The notes under the pieces are model-generated. The model saw nothing but the letters and a program-made list of their open reading frames with translations. It searched no databases and had not been told where the DNA came from. 64,000 nt of DNA from Zonotrichia leucophrys gambelii (taxonomy: Eukaryota > Chordata > Aves > Passeriformes > Passerellidae), in the NCBI RefSeq assembly GCF_028769735.1, contig NC_088171.1, positions 90,938,912 through 91,002,911 of the forward strand, given 5' to 3'. Every line of letters begins with the position of its first letter. Positions within the stretch are counted from its first letter, which is position 1. Both the position numbers and the translations under genes were made by a program. Below are positions 24,396-38,121 of the stretch, in pieces.

Positions 24396-25190
24396 TTCAA
24401 ACACACATTGCACCATCAGAAACGTGAGCCTGACCTAGTATAAAGTCCTGAGGCAAATAAACAGAAGACAGAGCCCTCTGTAGTGGAAATAAGGCCCAGA
24501 CAGAGGCAATGAAAGATAAATCCAGATCTGACCACAGGACTTGCCATTCTGCCTCAAACTTGACACCCACTGGGCCTAACACAGTGTCTCCAGCAGCAGC
24601 CAGCACCAGATGCTTTGGTGAAAGATACAAGATCCCCACAGATGCAGGATAATCTGTCTCCCTCGAAGGTCTCATCCTAATCCCTTTAGTTATAGATTCC
24701 CTTAAATCCTGATGCATGAGGGTTTTTATCCCCTCAAATACTCTTTTTTAGAATTACTATCATAACTCTGGATATTCTTGTTATCCATACAAATGCCCTT
24801 TCCCTCTTCGATGCTTACAAAATTCTTGATTTCATCTTCATCCAGAGTAAATGAGTTCTACAGTGTTTATATAGGAACCTTTTGGGAAGTGTCTCTTTAT
24901 TCTTAAGAGATGGAAGAAACCGTACTCTCATGATCTTTCTTCTTCGCTGCATGCCTCTGTTTTTTCTTTTTTTCTCTTTCAACCACATACTTTATCACTT
25001 CCACTCTCATCTGAGTACTCAGGTAAACAATAACTTCAGATACATTTATGTCACTAGCCTTACTCTCTGCTTTGATCTGGGCCTATCCAACTCTGCAATA
25101 TTTTTTTCCAGGATGGATTTCTAATACCCAATACATTTTATGGGACATCACACTGTTGGCTGATAGAATGACTTTGTGCGTGATTACTTT

Positions 25191-25235
25191 AAATTTTTTT
25201 CTGTATTTTTAAAAATTTTTTTCTGTTTTTTCTGA
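25191..25235. repeat. T-rich direct repeat
   Basis: The unit 'aattttttttctgt' (with length variation in the T run) occurs twice, separated by a short A/T spacer, and a third partial T-run/ctg follows. It is a low-complexity slippage product. Confidence 0.7.
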
Positions 25236-26885
25236 AATTCCGTAAGGCTCCTCTGGACTTGATTAACAAGTAACCTACAAAGAGGTTATCTACCACTAAC
25301 ATGGTGTTGCTGCCTCATTTCTCCTTCCTCTTTCCAGATAATTAATAAATGCATTACACAACAGCAGACCTAGTACAGAAACTTGTGGCTATTAACCTTT
25401 TGCCATGATGAAAATGGACCATTTGCTCCTGCTTTGTCTCCTGCCTCTCAGCTACTTTTTGATCTACAATATTACATTGCCTCATGGCTACTTGGTTTCT
25501 TTTAGAGGAGATAATATCAATCCACAGCCTTCAAAAACCCATGCATGACTAGCTTCAAAATCACATGATAGCTTACAAATCATGACATATTAAGACATAA
25601 TAACAATTCTGTTTCTATCAGTGTCCGATTTCTGAGCTAACCTGATTCATGATCATGGACTTTAACTCCTGAGCTTCTAGAAAATCTCTTTTTTACAAAA
25701 ATTTCTCATCCCATTTCTTGACTACTGTAATGAATAATTTTAAAGAAACAAAATCAGGTAATATGGGCCTTAGTGAAAACCCTCAAGAGCTAGAAATGCT
25801 GAAAAGTATCTCTTCTGACACCCTGTCAGACATCTTGTGAAAGATGCACTTAACATCCCCTCTATTCATTTGCTAACATTCATAAAGAATTTTAAGACAG
25901 TAGCCAGACAAAGTTTGCTTTGCAGAAGTATAAGATTAGCTATGGATTATTATCTTGCAACTCTTTTTTCTATTTCAGAGTTACTCCAGCTAAGATTTAT
26001 CAGCTAGCAGTCCCACAGAGCTCCTCTGGAACCTTTTTTAAAAGATGTGGTCAGAATTTCTACCCTGTCATCATCTGATCATTAGTTAGCCCGTTTTAAG
26101 CAACTTGGTTTTGCTAGAAATTCAGCTGAGTCACACTTAAAACACCTTGAAAACTCTTGGATATATACCATTTGGACAAGGTCACTTAATTATTTGGAAA
26201 ATTTTCCTAGTTTACTACACCTTTTAAAACTATAGGTACAAAAAACAGCTTCCATTTTAACAAATCAATGAAACACTGAGAGATAATAAGTGTAAATAAC
26301 CAGATATTCTGTTTTAAAGGATACATGAATTGTATAAGAAACTTTTTTTTTAATTACTTCAACAGTGAGCTCTAAACACAAAGAGAGAAAAAGCTCAGAC
26401 AAAATAGAGACAGAGCAAAAAGGACAAGATTGTCAGGGCAAATATCATACTAAGGATTACCTTGGCAATTGCAAAAGTCATACCTATGGCTACATTTTTT
26501 TTAAGTGCCTCAAACATTTAATTTTATTTCCTCCACCTATTATATCTATCCTTTGGAAGAAAAGAGAGGTTTCATACCAGCCTCCACTCCACATACCAGT
26601 ATCCACTCTTTGAAAAGACCCATGTGCATTCATGTTTTAAAATATAAATTGTGATGGTTTCACTTGCTCTCAGTTGCCATTGTTCTATTCGAGTCCTGTG
26701 TAGTTGAGGGTCTGTGAGAGAAGCTTGAAGAACATGCAAGTCCCTCTAAGACACTGTCATAGTTAAGGTTTGAAAAACTTAGAGGATCAGTGGGAGCACA
26801 GGATATAATTTGAGATGGTCAGTATAATTTTGTTACCTGTGGCACCTACAAGAAGTAGCAAAAAACTTCTGCATGGACCACTGCT

Positions 26886-26899
26886 AGTTGCTAGCAACT
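26886..26899. repeat. 14-bp perfect palindrome
   Basis: agttgctagcaact is its own reverse complement. It is short enough to be near chance level in 64 kb and is listed for completeness. Confidence 0.7.
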
Positions 26900-28747
26900 G
26901 GGATGACAAAGTGATGAGGAAAGTAGACAAAGATTTCAAGGAGCTAAAAGAAAGGTAAATAGCAAAACCCTTTCAGAAAGAGTATATTATATGGAGAAGG
27001 AAATATGGTTCCTTTGTCAAATCACTAATAAAAATACTAGCAAGAAATTGCAAAATATACCTCACTTGTTTCAGTAAATAAATAAAAATGTTTTGTGTGA
27101 CTAAGTGCAAAGTTAAAGGTTTATCTTGTATTACTGTACTTGTTCCACCATATATTTTATATGTGGGATCCAGAAACTTGAGGTTTCACAGTATTGGAAA
27201 AGTGGAATATTTTTTTAAAGAAAAACAATTCTATGTGCACTTTTAAATGGCAGACTGTATAAGTTGTACTTACCTAAGCTCACAAATCAAATGGAAATTC
27301 TGCTGCTTCCAACTTCCATGCTGATCAAAAACCTCCCCTGAACTGGTAATTCCAACTGCAAATATTGTGAAGTATAAGAGAGAACAGAGGCCAAATCCTT
27401 CCATCTTTGTAAATCTCCTGAATTTGTATTGTATGTTTTTATATTGTTAGCATGATCCCACAAGGTCACCATTCAATGCCATACGTGATGCTGCTGCACC
27501 ATTTTGGGAAGGAATTGCTTACTTTTCCTGCATCTGGAAGGCACACCTCATGGGAAATATTGGTTTACACATCATTTTAAAGCAAAAGCTGATTTCCAAT
27601 AAAGACTGTAATAGCAAAGATATAAATTTATTCACAAATACCAGACAGCACTTAAAATTTTCAGATATTTCTGGCACAATAGTTATATTACAGTGCCATC
27701 CACTGACTCTCTCCTGCAAATACGTGCACTGACACACACAGCTGCTGTTCTACATTGAGTTGGCTTAATTCCCACTGAAGGGACAACCATCCCCAGACAG
27801 ATATATTCCCAATTCATTTCCTTCTGCAATGATAACTGTGAAATTTACCCAGCTCACAAAGGACGAAAAATAATTTCTGTAATAGCCTTAATGGGTTTTT
27901 AGAGACTTTGGCTAGCAGCCAAAAGAGACTTAGACATGGCTTTGCAGGCAGCATGAATACAGAGGTTGCTTTCCTATGTGAGTGTATGCATGTGTTTTGT
28001 GTGCATGGTTTTATTGTGAGATACGTTTCAGGCAAAAAGAAAATATTAATTGAACCCCATCAGCACTAATGTGCCCACCAATAGTTTTTCCTCACTGACA
28101 TCAAGGGATATGAATGAAAACTAATTGTGCTTCAAAGAAAAGGCAAATCACAAGTCTGTTGTAGGATTAGGTTTTTCTTTAATTAAGATTGTTGAAGTAA
28201 ACAGCAAGAGAGCTGTTATGGACTTTTTTCATGTATACTTTAGTTCCAGTTTTTCTATTGAAATGTGAGACTATCATGTTATTACAAAAGAAGATCAAAG
28301 AAAAGAATACGCTAGAAAAGTCTGAAAAGCTTCCAGAAACAAGAAAAGGGGAAAAAAAAAAGCTAAAAAATATTAAGCTTTACTTAAAATTTGCTGAAAT
28401 AGTCCTCTCAAATATGTTCTCAATATTTCAGTTACAAAGAGTTCAATAATAACCTCTTACAATTAGAATTTCCTAGTATGTGCCTTACTCATATTCTCTT
28501 TCAAATAGAAGCAGAGCATTTAAAGACTAATTTTAGAATAAATAGTTTTGACAATTCAGAGGCAGTTACAGTTAACAGTAAACCACATTTTCTCACTTTT
28601 TGTTAAAACACGCATTCATCAACTAGCACACTGCATGCCAGCACGGGCGGATGTGTCCACACAGCAGCACAAACACACTGCAGAGGCTCTGCAGAGCTCT
28701 AAAAATCCTACAGAGGAGGATCTGGTTTTGTGACTACTCCCATACTT

Positions 28748-28777
28748 GGTCACTGAGGGTCACTGAGGGTGAATGAG
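28748..28777. repeat. 10-bp tandem repeat, three units
   Basis: The unit ggtcactgag occurs twice exactly, followed by a third altered unit, ggtgaatgag. Confidence 0.8.
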
Positions 28778-31700
28778 CTATCAAGAGCTTCAAATTAAAA
28801 GCAGTTTAGGAAGAAAGGAGCCTGAGGAGTACAAGGACAGTCCAGCTGGTTTGACTATTTTGTGGCAGTTCTGCACCCCACACACATCCATGTTCTCACA
28901 GACACTTCGGGGGTCACAAAGCACGATGTTCTGTACTCCAGCGTGCCTGCAATGCGTACAGTGTGAACAGAGCTTTAAAAAGCCTCCTCTGTGGCAGACA
29001 GACTGTCACTGCTACCAGATGGATTTAAAGTCTGTTTAGCCACAACCATGTTTTTAGAAGTTGATGACCACAAAGTAGGCAAAGAAACGAGCCAAACTTA
29101 ATGCACGTCCCCAAATTATCTGCCATAAATACCTGACCTGGCCATAGAGATGGTCAGGGAGGAAATTGTGATTTGGAGCACTTCAGCAAGTGGATGTCCT
29201 GCATGACTTGCCAGCCTCTCTGTCCCCTCTATCCTTTAATCTTTAGCCCCTTTTGTATTCTGCTGTTGACAATCATCTGTGACACGCACTCTCATGTTTG
29301 CTAGTCCTACCTGCACTGACAATGGAGCCACCTTTGGGCTGCTTCCACACTGAGAGCTGGCTGCCTTCCCACCTGTGACCTGTTACCATCCAGGCTTACA
29401 GTGAGCCAGGAGCCATCCATCAGACAAGGGCTATAGAACTTCTCAAGCACCAACCACTGTTGTGCCACTTTTGCCATTCAGTACCTGACATTTGCTTCGC
29501 TGTATGACATTATCTGCTACTGTTCCCCTCTGCAGTAATTAAAGAACACACCCAAGAAACTCTCAGCCACAAAGTACTAGAGATTTGCACAGTCTGTGAT
29601 CTTTAGGTTCAGATCAGGAAATCTACATATCTATTACCATTATATCAAAGGGGTTTAGCACACTAATACTGATGCAGTGCCCATATGAAGGAGTTTTAAT
29701 AATGGCTAAACTCCTTTATTTTATGGAAGCTGGAAAAATTCCTCAAGGGAAAAAAAATATAGCTGCAACAGAGAAGCTGTCCCTAGGAAGCTGGGTTCTG
29801 GTTAGTATGGTAGATAAAAAACACCTTCTTGAGACTCAGGTTAGTTCAACAATACCTGACTCCAGGGTCCAATTATGCTGAAAGTCACTTATATAAAAAC
29901 AAGAAAGTGTTAAGACACAAAGCTATAATATTTGAAGGAGAAGGGAAAAGGAAATCTTTGTTAACAAAGACAAGGGTCATGAAGACTGCATTTGTGCCCG
30001 AATCCTGAGATACTCCCTTTTAAATTATTCCTTTTATTGTTACAGGAAGAGATTGGTTTTATTTCAACCAAATTTCATATTTTCAACCATCCTGAACGTT
30101 TTTTCTCTCAAAATATGCAAGTTATTTTCCACAATATCATTGGAAATATAGACTAATTTTGTGCTCACAGAAAACAGAAGTCCAAATTCACTGATTTTGC
30201 TTTAAACAAAAATTCTTGCTCAGACCTCTAGTCTTAGCATAGAAGAGATTAAATGATGGTTTAAGCTCAACCCTCTTGAGACAGGTACTTAAAGGTGTTT
30301 GAACATTTCTTCTTTATCCCTTTTCTAACAGCTGCAGTGCTAAAAAGAATTTTCTTCCTCAAAGACTACTGAGGTCTGACAGAGATAATATCAAAAATTT
30401 GCTGGATTTTAGGACTCATTAAAGTTGGAGACTGAATATATGTCCTAGAAGCATACCATATAGATACATCTCTGGTGGCAAAATTGTCACAAGTCCACAG
30501 TAATAATATTTTTATATTTAATATTGTTTCCAGCACCTGGAATCCCATCTTCAATTTTCCCTGCTTTTTCCAATACCCATTAATGTCTTTTGCTACAGCT
30601 CCTACAGCATATGTATATCCGATGGCCAACATATTACTGTTATCTTTTAGAGGGAGGAAACTCAACATAACTTCAGAATAGTCACTAAGCACAAAATATG
30701 CCTTACACGGCCTCATGTGTTAAAACTAAAATAAATGGCTGGGATTGGAACAAAACATGCTCTATCTTAGGTCCATAACCTTCAGTGTCACATGCCCAGC
30801 ACTGCTTATTACTCAAAACTACTGCAAACTTCCCAGGTCTAGCCCGGCCAGATGAAAATCTAGTGACCACAAGTACATGCAATCTGTCATTTGAAAGAAG
30901 CTCTCTACACTATTCCACAGTCACCATCTATCTAGGTAGCAACCCAGACAAGAAGCCCTAGGCGAAGCAGAAGGCCATGCTCTAAAACATGCAGAAGCCT
31001 ATTTCCCTAAGGACTCTGGAGAGCTTTGTATGGTTAATATGCTGCCAGGCATACCCAGGCAAGGTTTTCCTCAGCTGCTTGCAATGCCCAGGAGGTGGAC
31101 AGTGCAGAACACATCATGTCACAAACATTTTTGTGGCCACTTATCAGGAAAGTCATATAGATTTAACCAACAAATCTTAACCTTAAATTTAACCAACTAA
31201 AAACCCATTCAAACTTTTCTTAGTGTTTTGGGCTGTTTTTTTGTTGAGTGTTTGTAAGATCACTACTTTACCAATTAGACTGTGTTCTGATTAGGTTTCC
31301 TTATCTGAATTGTCCATGATGCATTACTGTTTTAGTTCTACTTGGATAAAACACAATAGCAATGTGTATTTATACCCATTCCAAAGAGATAGTGGAGAGA
31401 CCAAACCCACACATGCTCAAATTTATGTCATTGTTTCCACATCATGCAGGTAGGACAGTTTCTCATTTCTCATTACAGTTTCTTAAATAAATTCATCCAC
31501 CTTGTTTACAGATTCTAGTTATACTCATCTACCTACATGGAAATAGATATACACTGACCTGCAATACTGTGTTCTCCAGCCACTTTGATTATAGTCATAA
31601 AAATAGCTTTTCTGGCATCATCTTATAGGAAAACTTTTGACCTTTCCTGTTTTGGGCTAGCTTCAGAATTATGCAGTCCTCTATTAGGATCTCTACCAAC

Positions 31701-32039
31701 ATTATTTCTCCTTGAACCTTAAATTCCACCATCATATTTTATCCTATTTAATTCAGTAGGTGATAATAAGTGTTTCAAATCTGACCTTTTTTTTATTTTT
31801 TAGCAAACCCTGAAAAATATTATGGCACAGAAGTATATTCTAGATTGATTTAGCATACTCAGACCTTCACTTATGAATGTCAATGTGTGGGTCCGATATC
31901 CTCAATAGCCAAAAACCTACCCAGCTTCTCACTCACACTTGCTCCCCAGCTGAACAAGGTAAGAAAATGGGATCAGAAATTTTCCTGTCTGCATAAAGAG
32001 AATTAGAAATAGATTCAGGTAGCAAGAAACAAAGACTCC

Positions 32040-32520
32040 ACATGTCCTCCCTCTTTTCCACTGCACTGCATGAAGTCCAACACTCCAGACTCCTCTACTG
32101 CCTCCCTTGGAGCAGCAGCAGAGAGAATGGGAGAAGTGTGCATTCAGTACACAGCAGTTCCTCTCTGCCCCCCTTTACCCCTCACACTGTTCCACTGCTC
32201 TATCAGGGACTGCAGTCCTTCAGGAATGTGCCTGTACAACATTTTTTCACCCTTTCTTATCCAGGTTTTGCCCAAGGTCCCACCACCTTGGCTGCAGGGC
32301 CCAGTCATGCCCTGTGGTGGAGCCATTGGAGCTCCCTGGAATGGGCTGTGTCCAGCCATTCCTCAGCGAGGCGCCTGCATCATCTGGGCACCTGCACCTG
32401 GAACAGTCAAAAATATCAGAATCTACAGATATTAAGGCCAGAAAGAACCAGAAAAAGGGTCAATCTAACACAAAGTATTACATTTTACTCAGATATGCTC
32501 TAGTCTGACCAGAAGGTTGC
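32040..32520. other. GC-richer patch of unknown origin before a CR1 fragment
   Basis: From about 32040 to 32400 the sequence is clearly richer in G and C than its surroundings. It is open in all three + strand frames (153, 121 and 133 codons), which reflects a lack of TA-rich stops rather than coding. Words such as 'ggactgcagtccttcagg' and 'gcacctgcacctgg' recall the 'ctgcagg...ctccatgg' style of some avian interspersed repeats. That resemblance is weak. It may be the diverged 5' continuation of the CR1 copy that follows, or a separate older insertion. Confidence 0.35.
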
Positions 32521-32524
32521 ACTT

Positions 32525-32675
32525 ATCAGAACTAGAGAAAACGGCCTAAAGTTGTACCCGTGGAGGTTGAGGTTGGATATGAGGCAAAAATTCTTTACAG
32601 AAAGGGTGATTTGGAAGCACTGGAATAGGCTGCCCAAGAAAGTGGTGGAATCATCATCCCTGGAATGCAGCACCT
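32525..32675 (+). mobile_element. CR1 LINE fragment, ORF2 C-terminus
   Basis: The + strand frame reads [15 protein letters not shown] and then [16 protein letters not shown] (about 32560-32664). This is the very recognisable C-terminal end of avian CR1 ORF2 (family form RLDIRKNFFTERVV.HWNRLPREVVESPSLE). The DNA shows the same blocks, 'ggaggttgaggttggatatg' and 'ggctgcccaagaaagtggtgg'. Both ends are cut: the reverse transcriptase and endonuclease domains are absent and the 3' tail is lost after about 32675. It is 5'-truncated and non-functional. Confidence 0.93.
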
Positions 32676-34264
32676 CAAACTCACCAGCACTGCTCATACA
32701 CTGCTTTAGGCATCCTGAAGTTCTTATAACATTCAGTCCCCAGGTCCTTAGTATCACTTATATTTCACCAAATCTCTGACAGCACAACATTGGTCACTAT
32801 TTTCTCAGCTGTCACCAATTTTATTGTTTTTTCACTAGATTTGAACAACTGAAATAAAGCTTGCTGGGTGAAGTCTGTCACCTACAGGTTTCTAATCTCC
32901 TACTTTCTGTGTTTGCCTCATCTCAGTGGCCACCTCCTTTAGGGCTTTTACCACCAATAGTCCGTTCCTTTTTCTTCTATAGAGATTATAGGTCCATGAA
33001 TAGAAAAAAGTATAATTTTCTATATGCTCACTTGTTTAGTTTCAATTCTTTACCAATGACTATTCTGATGGACACTCAGAAGTTGAAAGGAGAAAGAAAC
33101 ATTAAAATCCCTCTCTATAACATTGGTATCTACAGAGCTAGGAAGAAATTAATCAGAGCATTTACCCAATAGCATTCACTCACTTTTTTTTTTTCTTTCA
33201 GCAAGTATACAGTAAACAGAAATAGCTATGGTAAAGGAATCAATATTAGCTCTATTTAAGAGAAATTAAAAGCCTAGCCTAGCCAGCATTAAAATAAGCA
33301 AATTGTCCCCTACTAAAAAAAGTCCCACAATGTCACCAAAAGAACCAGACACAGAATTAGACCCACCTGTATCAGCACTCAATGTAGCACTCAGAGGAGA
33401 ATCCTCCTTCCCAAAGCAAGGATGCCGAACTAAGGAACCCACACTCTAAATGCTGGCAAAAGCAGTAGCTGTAAGATAACACTCAGGACTGCTGAATAAA
33501 GCAGCTTGAAACTAGAAGTGTGGAGCTCTTTATCTACCATCCCTTGCAGGAATGCCCTTCCCTTTAGCCCTGAACTCCTAACATGCACCAACCTCACAGT
33601 ACCCTCTGAAGCTCTACAGCAATGTCTTATCATCCCCATTACCTGAAGCTCAGCTGCATTTCCTTTCACACAAATCCCACATTACTAAAATGCACCTCAC
33701 CTCCAGCCATCTCGACGTGCGTCACCCCTTAGCCCAGATGCCTCTCCCAGCTGCACAACAAGATTATTCTCAAGGAAATACACAACCTCTCCTCTGTCTC
33801 AAGAGTTTTCCTGATCCTGAACAGAATGGGCTGCTAAGCCACAGGCTTGTTAACAGAACAGAGCACAAGGTGTGTATTCAGTGAGCAAAAGAAATATTTC
33901 AACCTTTCATCATACTGTTCTTCACTGAATTCTAAAATAATACTGAGCAAGTGTGATTCCAGGTCAAGGTATAACAAGGTCAAGACAACCTTTGTGGGCT
34001 GAATGTTAAGAAAATCTGTGTTTTACTTTGGAGAGCATTGGGTCACCACAGAGGACAAGGCAGAAAACTGCTAATATAAAGTACAGTTGAATAAGTTTTA
34101 CATGGGGCTTTGGGAAGTATCCATTGCTGGAATACCATCAGTCCAATATGCAGTTCTTTTGAAATTCCCCCTTGAATCTTTTATTTGTGTGTCATCATAT
34201 TTTTTCAGCTGTTTCTTTTAATGTGGTTGCCCTGGTTCATGCCTTATTTTTTGTTGTCCTTTTC

Positions 34265-34316
34265 TTGTGTTTTTGTTGTTTTGTTGTGGTTTTGGGTTTG
34301 GGGTTTTTTTTTGGTG
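34265..34316. repeat. Pure G/T tract
   Basis: Fifty-two consecutive bases contain only G and T on the + strand, and 70 consecutive bases (34247-34316) contain no A. The right half has G runs (ggttttgggtttgggg). The four equal G runs of a canonical G-quadruplex are not present. It forces Phe/Val/Leu/Cys-rich frames on the + strand (34172-34510), which are artefacts. Confidence 0.85.
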
Positions 34317-36028
34317 AGGTGGGAATTTTATTTTGGCTTTTTGAGTTCCTCCACCACATTCTTCTGGCTCTCAGCTCTTACATGCCCCAAACACAGAAGT
34401 GGTGCTGCCCATTCCTGGTGGGCAGTAGTACTGTGTATGCCTTCTTCAACTCACTCCACAGACAAAGGAAAGGAAACAGCTTCATATTAGAGGAGGATGC
34501 ACTTGGTTAGAAGAATTCATATTTTTTAATACAGAGAGCAAAAGCTAGGATGATTTACTAGTAAGTTTTAGCTTTCTACATTGAAATAATCCATCGTGTT
34601 ATGCCAACGCAGTGCAAAATCAGAACTGAATTTCATCACCTGGAAATAAAGGCACAGAAGGTTTAAATTAGTCCAATTTACACTAAAAAGCAAAAAAAAA
34701 GTTAATTTTTTTCTAAGCCATTTAGATTGGATTGAGTCGTTGACTATCATGATAGTATATTGCAGTATGAGCATTGTCACAGTACATAGAACACAGCCAA
34801 AATGGAGAAAAGTAGATTTGAGAGGAAGAGACTTAGCCCTTATTATTCCTCTCCCCAAATTCTGTCTAAAATTTTAGGCATGTAGTTCTATGTTTCTGGT
34901 GTAGTTCATATAGTAGTTAGCTCTGACTCAGGCTCTTTATTCTAATACTAAATCGCAGATCTCAATTATGTTCCATTATTATATTGAATTATTACAGTAT
35001 TCTTAAGGCTCTAGTGACTACAAGAGACACAAAAATATACTCCACTGTACATAATGTGAAAACTAATTGGCCTCCAGATACAGAAAAGTGGAAATGTATT
35101 GTAGATAATTAGGTCATTCTTGAGGGCCTCCTAGGCCTGCCTTTGACCCATAATATTTTTAACTCACATGAATGCAGTCAGAGTAAAACTATTATAGTCC
35201 AGAGGGCATGCAGATTTAAAGGTCTTTGCTTGTCATACCATTTGGTATTTTCTCAGTTAATAAAAAAAACAGAGATCAAAACTTGTAGGAATGAGGATTT
35301 AAATTGTATATTCTTTTTGGCATTGTAACTGAGCCTAACAATACTGTTTTGCAGCTCAGAAGTGATACTGATTTATAATATTTTCATAGTTAACACTATA
35401 TGCATTGCTATGGGGCTTTGACAAACACTAACACATTTGTAATTCCAAATTTAATTAATTTGTGGAATAAATATATTTCTCAAATCCTCAACACCTCAGT
35501 TCGCTTCTCTGCTCAACCCACTCACCAGTGCAAGCTCATTTAAAGAAATCTGAAAGGTGTAATTCAGTAAAATATGACTGCTTTTCTCTCTGCCTTTTTA
35601 AATGAGAAAGTATAATAAAACTCCAATTTGGTTCCATGATTATCTAAAATCTAACACACTGTAAACCTACAGACATGAGCAATACAGAGCATATCTTTAG
35701 TGTTTTGTTCAGCTGAGGTATGCACCCAAGTAACTGGGTTTCCATTTGTGTTGTGCAGCAGAGTCTATTTGGATGAAATTGAATAGAAAGTGCCCACTCC
35801 CCAGCAGCACACCTAATGCATATCAAATGAAATTGGGCATTTAGACCATGGAATCATACTAGAACCAGCCAAAAGTAAACCCCATGGAAATAAACAGTAG
35901 GGATGTCAGATACTCTAGCCCTAGGAGGATGTTGCTGTTATGCTGGACTCATTTACTGGTTAATACTGACATAGCCTGTGATGCTGTGCCTGTAGGCCCA
36001 ACTTCTGAGAACAGATCATCTTGACATG

Positions 36029-36058
36029 CTTCACTACATAGTAACTTCACTACATAGT
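36029..36058. repeat. Short tandem duplication, 16-bp period
   Basis: cttcactacatagt occurs at 36029-36042 and again at 36045-36058, separated by two A. The copies are identical, suggesting a recent slippage or duplication event. Confidence 0.85.
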
Positions 36059-38086
36059 TTCATAAGGCTAAAGCAATAGAGTGTTGTACATAACCACAGG
36101 ACAGCTTGGGCTAATGGAGGCCAGCAAGGCATAGAAGGTACCCTGCTTTCCAGATGTGTTTTATTATGTTTATTTTATGTTATAGTTTAGATCTAGTTTC
36201 CTCAGTCATGTTCACAGTTTCTGACTGTAGTTCGAATGGATTGTGCAGGGTTGCTTGGACACATCATGTGCAGTCAGTCCCTTGCCAAGTATTGGGCAGG
36301 ATGAATCTCCAGAGCAGGAAGTGAAACATAAGTCCTGGACTTCTGAATTGAATAAAAGCACAGGACTGAAGAGTCAAGCAATCACAATCTGAGCTAGCTT
36401 GGATTAATTAAACCTGCTGGTGCTCTGAAAGTAGCAATTCACCTAATGCCCTGATGTTTTGGAAAGAATGAAGCTCAAACAAGGCCAACCAAGAAGGCCA
36501 GTACTAAACCTGCTCATTCACACAATTTTAGTTCCCCTAAATCTCATGGTCTATGATGCTTCCTTTCTCACTTTTTTGCAGCATGACCTAACTCTTCCAC
36601 AACCATAACAATGTTTTTTAAGAGCTTTAAGTCAGTTCCATGATTAGTCTGGATCCAAATAACTAGAGCTCCCTTGGTTTTCAAAAGTCACTAGGAATAC
36701 AACTTCCACTGTCTTCTTGGAGCTGCTGGATAGATGACAGAAGTCCTGAATCTCTTGAAGGACATAGCCAAGTTACCAAGGAAAAAAGATCAGAGAAGAA
36801 AATTTCTACAAAGCATTAAACTAAATAGCCAAAACAACCAATTATCTTTGGATTCGGCTGTCCTGCAAACTCAACTTTCAGAAAATATTAATGTTATGCG
36901 AACCTCTGCAAAATATTCACCATTCCTGAATCAATGTATTAGCAAGACATACTAAATAACTAGGTTTTAAACTGGTCTTGTGTAACTAGAGCTTCCATGG
37001 CCAGTCAGCTGAAATCCTTCAAAGTGTCTAATCTAATAAAAACAGAACTGAGCAGGTAGTCTTTGCCCTATGTATTATTCAAAGAGTACTGCTGTTACTC
37101 ATCAAAACTGTTCTTCAGCAAACAGCTTTTAGCAGCATTTGACCAATTGGGCAGCTGGCTGAATATTATTCCGTGAATAAATTAATTAATGTATAATAGC
37201 AATATTTGCTGTATAATTTATTTGAGGAAAATTCTTTTCAAGTATTTGACAAGCTCCATTAAATTCCAATAAAATCTAAGACATTGCCAAATTAAAAAAA
37301 ATTAAAAGTGTGTTTACAAAAATTGGCCTTATTCTTTGGTACATGCTTTATGGCATTTGACTAATTCTGTAGTTCCCAGAGAAAGTTATAACTGGATAAC
37401 CTATACAGGAAAGCAGATTCAGACTGCTCAAAGCTTTAAACTTGAATTTTCATTACTATTTACACACATAAAATATATGCTTCTCACAGAGGCCACCTCT
37501 GTAGCTCACTTCCAGTACCAAAAGCCAGCCGCAAAAAATAGATACAACCTATCCTTTTCTACGTGTGGCATGCAGAATAGCTCAAGACATTTCAACAGAG
37601 GAGCTGTGTGTTAATATGTCTCACTCTAGTGAGACTGGGATAATGGACACCAGGCATGGTGGTGGGTCTAGGTAAGACACGGCTGCTTAGCCAGTTGTTA
37701 TATATAATAATTTCTACCTAAAACAAGTCACCTATCTCACAACTTGTGTAACTGCAAAACAAATGTCTGTGAACAAAATATTGTTTCTTTGCAGACAGAA
37801 TACTTTTTTCTGAGCCAGGTCTTCCATGTTGTTTTTTTTTTAAAGTAGCCTTCAGATGTCTCTACTAGATATGCTAAGGTCACTGCTGAGCAAATATGGC
37901 TTGAGTGAGTTTCTGCCCCAAGAGGAGGACAAAATATGCAGAATGCCCAAAGTTTGAGAGGCAAATCTACAGTTGCATTTCTGATGGAAGTGTGATCTCT
38001 ATGTCTGTTTTTTGCCTCAAAAATATAACCTTTCCCACTAGCAGCATCTGAAGTTAATTGGAAATGCCAAACTACTGATTTGGACT

Positions 38087-38121
38087 GAAAGTATCTGGAA
38101 AGTATCTTTTGGAAAGTATCT
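38087..38121. repeat. Three copies of ggaaagtatct
   Basis: gaaagtatct is followed by two further ggaaagtatct units, the last after a ttt insertion. It is a small imperfect tandem repeat. Confidence 0.8.

Larger units (their letters stand above)
24400..32035. other. Long non-coding stretch, nothing firm
   Basis: No gene or dispersed repeat recognised over more than 7 kb. Small items: T-rich direct repeats at 25191-25235, a 14-bp perfect palindrome at 26886-26899, and a short tandem repeat at 28748-28777. A block at 29180-29480 is richer in GC than its surroundings and of unknown nature. The 116-codon - strand frame at 30366-30716 has no recognisable domain. Confidence 0.5.

Noticed and set aside
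30366..30716. 116-codon - strand open frame containing YTYAVGAVAKDINGYWKK, vaguely RNase H-like.
   Set aside because: The resemblance stops after a few residues and no catalytic residues line up. With stops about every 16 codons in DNA this AT-rich, several frames of this length are expected by chance in 64 kb.
32042..32508. Three overlapping + strand frames of 121-153 codons as a possible gene.
   Set aside because: All three frames are open at once because the patch is GC-richer. No frame shows a domain, and the region abuts a CR1 remnant.
34172..34510. 112-codon hydrophobic + strand frame with an apparent membrane segment.
   Set aside because: The hydrophobic part is produced by the pure G/T tract. 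A second frame of similar length across it looks equally hydrophobic.
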